A program made the position numbers and the translations under genes. The notes under the pieces were generated by a model. It made no database searches. It was not told the origin of the DNA and saw nothing but the letters and a program-made list of their open reading frames with translations. A DNA stretch of 5,806 nucleotides from an uncultured Granulosicoccaceae bacterium (lineage in GTDB: Bacteria; Pseudomonadota; Gammaproteobacteria; CALCKW01), in the NCBI GenBank assembly GCA_937941555.1, contig CALDHJ010000344.1, forward strand, positions 1 to 5,806, written 5' to 3'. How positions within the stretch are numbered: position 1 is the first letter of the stretch; every line of letters starts with the position of its first letter. Positions 5,643 through 5,806 of this stretch are shown here, in pieces.

Positions 5643-5806
5643 GTTGACTCCGGTCGCCGTCGTGTGCAGACGACCAATGTGATGATGAAAAGGGTTGCTG
5701 CCAACGCGAACCACTGCAGCGCGTAGGCGTAATTTTTCTCGGGGCCTTTTTCGAGCGGCTTCCAGTGTGCTTGGAATCCCCACTCGAGCTCACCCGGTTG
5801 TAAGAC
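5639..5806 (-). CDS. SURF1-family cytochrome oxidase assembly protein, C-terminal fragment (5' end outside window)
   Basis: Only the last 55 codons are visible, in frame from the window edge to the TGA at 5641-5639. The peptide includes ELEWGFQAHWKPLEKGPEKN, then YAYALQWFALA, a hydrophobic segment (about 31-47, FALAATLFIITLVV) and the basic tail CTRRRPEST. This is the typical SURF1 ending: a conserved YAxQWF motif running into the second transmembrane helix and a short cytoplasmic tail. SURF1 (Shy1) proteins aid maturation of heme A-containing cytochrome c oxidase, and the position directly before the SCO-like gene and ctaA agrees with that. The stop overlaps the next start as ATGA. The fragment is short, so the family call rests on the motif plus context. 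Confidence 0.86.
   Translation of the reverse strand, partial: VLQPGELEWGFQAHWKPLEKGPEKNYAYALQWFALAATLFIITLVVCTRRRPEST

Noticed and set aside
5643..5783. N-terminal extension of the SCO-like gene to 5783.
   Set aside because: It overlaps the SURF1 C-terminal coding sequence in another frame. The ATG at 5642 has its own GGAG and directly precedes the charged stretch and membrane anchor.

Overview
The window looks like chromosomal DNA from a GC-rich gammaproteobacterium. The evidence is the ftsX-rpoH order (as in the E. coli ftsYEX-rpoH cluster), a RpoH close to the E. coli protein including its RpoH box, and a cytochrome c oxidase assembly cluster in the order SURF1 / small SCO-like protein / ctaA / ctaB, as I recall it from Pseudomonas and relatives. 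I cannot name the genus. No mobile elements, tRNAs, rRNAs or CRISPR arrays were seen.

Layout. The left third is on the + strand. It holds the 3' part of ftsX (1-879), a 151-base intergenic region (880-1030) and rpoH (1031-1897), closed by a strong intrinsic terminator (1918-1945). The rest is on the - strand and converges on that terminator. Read in its own direction, it runs: the last 55 codons of a SURF1-like gene (5806-5639), a small membrane-anchored CxxxC protein (5642-5031), ctaA heme A synthase (5027-4017), ctaB heme O synthase (4002-3085), a DUF3445 / heme-dependent oxidative N-demethylase alpha-like gene (3088-2204) and a 73-residue amphi-Trp-type protein (2200-1979). Four of the five junctions are 4-base overlaps or 3-base gaps and the fifth is 14 bases, so this is almost certainly one transcription unit whose promoter lies outside the window.

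How the genes work together. CtaB farnesylates protoheme to heme O, CtaA oxidises heme O to heme A, and SURF1 and the SCO-like protein probably help assemble the heme-copper oxidase. The two downstream genes are not standard oxidase assembly factors. One is predicted from its family to bind heme in a PAS-like fold, so its coupling to heme-remodelling enzymes is suggestive.

Most notable signal. The rpoH leader carries a perfect CIRCE operator (TTAGCACTC, 9 bases, GAGTGCTAA; 974-1000), the binding site of the repressor HrcA. A sigma-E-type promoter (GGAACTT, 16 bases, TCACA; 958-985) ends inside it, with the same spacing as I recall for E. coli rpoH P3. This suggests that the heat-shock sigma factor gene is activated by envelope stress and repressed by HrcA through one overlapping site. 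That is a prediction from sequence and has not been demonstrated here.
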